A program made the position numbers and the translations under genes. The notes under the pieces are model-generated. The model was not told the DNA's origin, ran no database searches, and saw only the letters and a program-made list of their open reading frames with translations. From Burkholderiales bacterium 68-10 (lineage in GTDB: Bacteria; Pseudomonadota; Gammaproteobacteria; Burkholderiales; Burkholderiaceae_C), in the NCBI GenBank assembly GCA_001897615.1, contig MKTG01000070.1:43736-76638 (forward strand): a stretch of DNA of 32,903 nucleotides, given 5' to 3'. Shown here piece after piece: positions 30,061-32,903 of the stretch. Positions within the stretch are counted from its first letter, which is position 1. Every line of letters begins with the position of its first letter.

Positions 30061-30839
30061 TTGGCGCAGCTGCGCCTGCGCGCCGCCGGACAGGCGCTGC
30101 CACCACCGGCGGCGCTGCCCGAGGCGCTGCCGCTGGAGGCGCTGTCTGCTGCGCGCCCGCACCTGCAGCTGCTGGCGCGCCTGGGCTGCCGCAGCTGGGG
30201 CCAGGCGCACGCCTTGCCGCGCGCCGGGCTGGTGCGCCGCTGCGGGCCGGCGTTGCGCGCGGCGCTGGACGTCGCCTTCGGCCTGACGCCTGAAAGCTAT
30301 CCGTGGCTCGTGGCACCCGAGCAGTTCGATCAGCAGCTCGACCTGCACACCCACGTGGACAACGCGCCGGCCCTGCTGTGGGCGGCGGCGCGCTTGCTCG
30401 CCGCCCTGCAGCACTGGCTGCGCGCGCGCCAGCTCGGCGTGCTGGCGCTGGAATTGGCGTGGACGCTGGACTTGAAGCGCCTGGACGGCCAGCCGCTGCC
30501 GCCCGGGCAGGCGCTGGTGGTGCGCACCGTCCAGCCGGCCCAGGCCATGGAGCACCTGCGCCGCCTGCTGGCCGAGCGGCTGGCCCGCGTGCAACTGCTG
30601 GCGCCGGCCGTGCAGCTGCGCCTGCGGGCGCTGGAGACCGCGCCCTGGCAGGTCGCCAGCCACAGCCTGCTGCCCGACGAAGAGCGGCGCGCGGGCGATC
30701 CGCTGCACATGTTCATCGAGCGCGTCAGTGCCCGACTGGGGCCGGGGCAGGTGCTGGCGGTCGAGTCCGTGGCCGATCACCGGCCCGAGCAGCGCCAGCG
30801 CTGGCGCCCAGCTGGCTGCTGCCCGAACCGCTGCCGTTA

Positions 30840-30893
30840 AGGCCTGTTAACACTATGTGCAAGGCGATCCTCTTGCATAGCGTTGACAGGCCC
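30840..30893. mobile_element. 54-bp palindromic element inserted at TA in imuB
   Basis: GGCCTGTTAACACTATGTGCAAG - gcgatcct - CTTGCATAGCGTTGACAGGCC, bracketed by TA (30838-30839 and 30894-30895); removing it plus one TA restores ImuB-like LPLAQQGGRPLYHGPLQLLAGP. Confidence 0.7.
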
Positions 30894-30976
30894 TAGCCCA
30901 GCAGGGCGGCCGGCCGCTCTATCACGGCCCGCTGCAGCTGCTGGCCGGGCCGCGCCGCATCGAGGCGGGGTGGTAG

Positions 30977-31482
30977 CCCATCTCGTACACGACGACGTAT
31001 TCGAGCAGGTCGCGTGGCTTCTTCACCAGCTCGGTGTTCAAGCGAATATTTCCAGAGCCGGGATTGCAACTGCCCCACTTGGTTTTCATGCGCTGGAGGT
31101 AGTACGCGTGGGCCGAGACGCCGAGCTTGGGTTCCCACTTCTGGATCAGGCGCGGAATGGCCGCATGCAGCAAAGAGCGGTGCCATGTGTGCATGATGTC
31201 GGCGCGTTTGTCTTCATCGTTGCCGGCCGAACGCGCAGCACGATGCGCTTGTGGTCCAGCTGCACGCCGGTACGCCCTTGGGTCTCTTCCAATACCAGCA
31301 AATGGCGTCGCCCCCAAAGCAAGTGGGTCTCCCGCGTCAGGTAGCGTCGTGGCGTCTCACGGGCCTGGTCCCGCATGTCGGCCTGTTGCCGGCGTATCCA
31401 GTCGAGCTTGCCGCACCAGCGAAGCCATCAATTCCACGTGGTCAGAGTTTGACTTGGAAAACCGCCTGTGTGGATTCCAAAA
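30977..31482 (-). pseudogene. YgjP-like (DUF45/M48-type) metallopeptidase remnant
   Basis: Pieces in different reverse frames: KLDWIRRQQADMRDQARETPRRYLTRETHLLWGRRHLLVLEETQGRTGVQLDHKRIVLRVRP and DEDKRADIMHTWHRSLLHAAIPRLIQKWEPKLGVSAHAYYLQRMKTKWGSCNPGSGNIRLNTELVKKPRDLLEYVVVYEM, stopping at the HExxH-equivalent region. Confidence 0.75.
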
Positions 31483-31524
31483 CAACGTAAGTTGTTGATT
31501 TTATTATTTTTGGTCATCTGCGTA

Positions 31525-32421
31525 TTAACACCCCGGGCGACGGCGCAGACGCGGCCACAGCAGGTTGAGCGCCAGCCCGCCCATCACCAGGGCGGCGGCG
31601 GTCAGCTTCCAGGGCGGCAGCGGCTCGGCCAGCAGCGCGGCCGAGGCGCCCATGCCGAACACCGGCACCAGCAGCGAGAACGGCGCCACCGTGGCCGCCG
31701 GGTAGCGCGCCAGCAGCCAGGCCCAGACGCCGTAGCCGAAGATGGTGTTGCCGATGGACTGCCACAGCACGGCGGCCCAGGTGGCCCAGTCGGCTTCGGC
31801 CAGCCCGGCGGCGATGCGCGGCCAGCCCTCCAGCGTCAGGCTGAGCGCCGCCAGCGGCGGCACCGCCAGCAGGCTGGACCAGGCCACGTAGGCCAGCACG
31901 TTGACCGGGCCCGCGGCCCGGCTGGCGATGTTGCCCAGCGCCCAGGACAGGGCGGCGGCCAGGGTCAGCACCAGGCCCAGCGGCGTGGTCTGGCCGTCGC
32001 TGCGGCTGGCGATGAGCACGATGCCGGCCACGGCGATCAGCGCCGCCACCAGTTGAAAGGGGCGCACCCGCTCGCCGCTCAGCAGCATGGACAGCCCGAC
32101 GGTGAAGAACACCTGCGACTGAATCACCAGCGAGGCCAGGCCGGGCGAGATGTGACGCGTCATGACGTAGAACAGCAGCCCGAACTGGCCCACGCCGATG
32201 GTCAGGCCGTACAGCGCCAGGTTGCCCCAGGACACCGGCGGGCGCCGCACCAGCAGCACCAGCGGCAGGGCCGCCAGGGCAAAGCGCAGCGTGGCCAGCA
32301 GCAGCGGCGGCAGGTGTGCCAGCGCCAGCTTGATGACGACGAAGTTGCTGCCCCAGATGGCGACCACCACCAGCGCCAGCCACAGGTGGCGCGCGCTCAG
32401 CGTGGGCCGGGCGGCGTTCAT
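31525..32421 (-). CDS. EamA/DMT family transporter
   Basis: LWLALVVVAIWGSNFVVIKLALAHLPPLLLATLRFALAALPLVLL...; ten hydrophobic segments in two repeats. Confidence 0.9.
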   Translation of the reverse strand: MNAARPTLSARHLWLALVVVAIWGSNFVVIKLALAHLPPLLLATLRFALAALPLVLLVRRPPVSWGNLALYGLTIGVGQFGLLFYVMTRHISPGLASLVIQSQVFFTVGLSMLLSGERVRPFQLVAALIAVAGIVLIASRSDGQTTPLGLVLTLAAALSWALGNIASRAAGPVNVLAYVAWSSLLAVPPLAALSLTLEGWPRIAAGLAEADWATWAAVLWQSIGNTIFGYGVWAWLLARYPAATVAPFSLLVPVFGMGASAALLAEPLPPWKLTAAALVMGGLALNLLWPRLRRRPGC

Positions 32422-32903
32422 GAGGCGAACCGCCCGGCGCGCAGGCGCTGCGCCAGCGAGCGCGCCACGGGCAGCGGCTCGCCGTGCAGCGTGGCCGCCA
32501 GAAGTTCGCCGCACAGTACGGCCAGGGTCAGGCCGCGGGCGCCCAGGCCGGTGCACAGCTGCAGGGGCAGGCGCGAATGATCTGCTTCTGAATCGATAGC
32601 TGCTTGCGCTGACTGGGTAAGCGCTGGAGCCTTATTTTCTTCGGCGTCATGATGGCCGCCGGGCCGCCAGGCGCCGACCGCCGGCAGCCGGTCGGGCAGG
32701 GTGGCGCGCACCGCGGCCCAGGCCTGGGCGCGGCCGTCCGGCCACTGGGCGTCGAGCGCGGCGGCCGCCGCGGGCAGCAATTCGGCCAGGCGTTGGCGGT
32801 TGCTGGCGTGGTCGGCGGGCGTGCAGTCGGGTCGGGCGTTGGCGCGCTCGAAGGTCGAACCGGTGATCCACCACGGGCCGTCCGCGCCCGGCAGGTGGGC
32901 GAT
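32418..32903 (-). CDS. mnmC: MnmC, FAD-dependent oxidoreductase C-terminal part (5' end outside window)
   Basis: IAHLPGADGPWWITGSTFERANARPDCT...AAVRATLPDRLPAVGAW...LQLCTGLGARGLTLAVLCGELLAATLHGEPLPVARSLAQRL; 4-bp overlap with the EamA gene. Confidence 0.85.
   Translation of the reverse strand: MAHLPGADGPWWITGSTFERANARPDCTPADHASNRQRLAELLPAAAAALDAQWPDGRAQAWAAVRATLPDRLPAVGAWRPGGHHDAEENKAPALTQSAQAAIDSEADHSRLPLQLCTGLGARGLTLAVLCGELLAATLHGEPLPVARSLAQRLRAGRFAS
32587..32640 (+). repeat. dispersed repeat copy 7 (inside mnmC)
   Basis: tctgaatcgATAGCTGCTTGCGCTgactgggtAAGCGCTggagccttattttct. Confidence 0.7.

Larger units (their letters stand above)
29764..30976 (+). pseudogene. imuB: ImuB (Y-family polymerase-like), frameshifted, element-interrupted and 3'-truncated
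   Basis: [13 protein letters not shown]...[34 protein letters not shown]...[19 protein letters not shown]...HLHMFIER-type C-terminal region; continuation [11 protein letters not shown] in another frame, then after a palindromic element AQQGGRPLYHGPLQLLAGPRRIEAGW ending at TAG. Confidence 0.75.

Noticed and set aside
28066-30780. 904-aa minus-strand ORF
   Set aside because: Only the lipA part (28066-29121) has recognisable protein sequence; the rest is low-complexity antisense to imuA/imuB, typical of high-GC DNA.

Overview
This is a high-GC window, most likely from the Comamonadaceae (Betaproteobacteria) judging by gene families and neighbourhoods. I could not run any search. Left part: DUF2726-like fragment, 16S rRNA pseudouridine synthase (rsuA), alpha/beta hydrolase, YVTN beta-propeller protein, polysaccharide deacetylase, sterol-desaturase-family protein, EI24/CysZ-like protein, CinA-N-like protein, glutamine synthetase (glnA), a DUF4124-like protein and exonuclease III. 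Centre: a co-directional locus for the 3-hydroxyanthranilate meta-cleavage (kynurenine) pathway. It holds a LysR regulator, an aminomuconate-semialdehyde-type dehydrogenase, kynureninase, a Bug/TctC binding protein, a RidA-type deaminase, 3-hydroxyanthranilate dioxygenase and ACMS decarboxylase. A complete Liv-type ABC transporter with an embedded MBL-fold hydrolase follows. Right part: DUF488 and DUF2945 proteins, folA coupled to E1 alpha/beta genes, thyA, lipA, a LexA-box-preceded but decayed imuA-imuB cassette fused to a truncated YgjP-like metallopeptidase, an EamA transporter and the 3' part of mnmC. The most interesting non-genic signals are: (1) seven diverged copies of a short dispersed repeat with core AATAGCTGCTKGCGC...AAGCGC, found between genes and in frame inside genes; (2) a 54-bp palindromic element inserted at a TA dinucleotide in imuB; (3) a roughly 160-bp inverted-repeat element flanked by TGA, placed exactly at a stop codon; (4) a 98-bp 'CGCAGAGG' palindrome next to one copy of the dispersed repeat.
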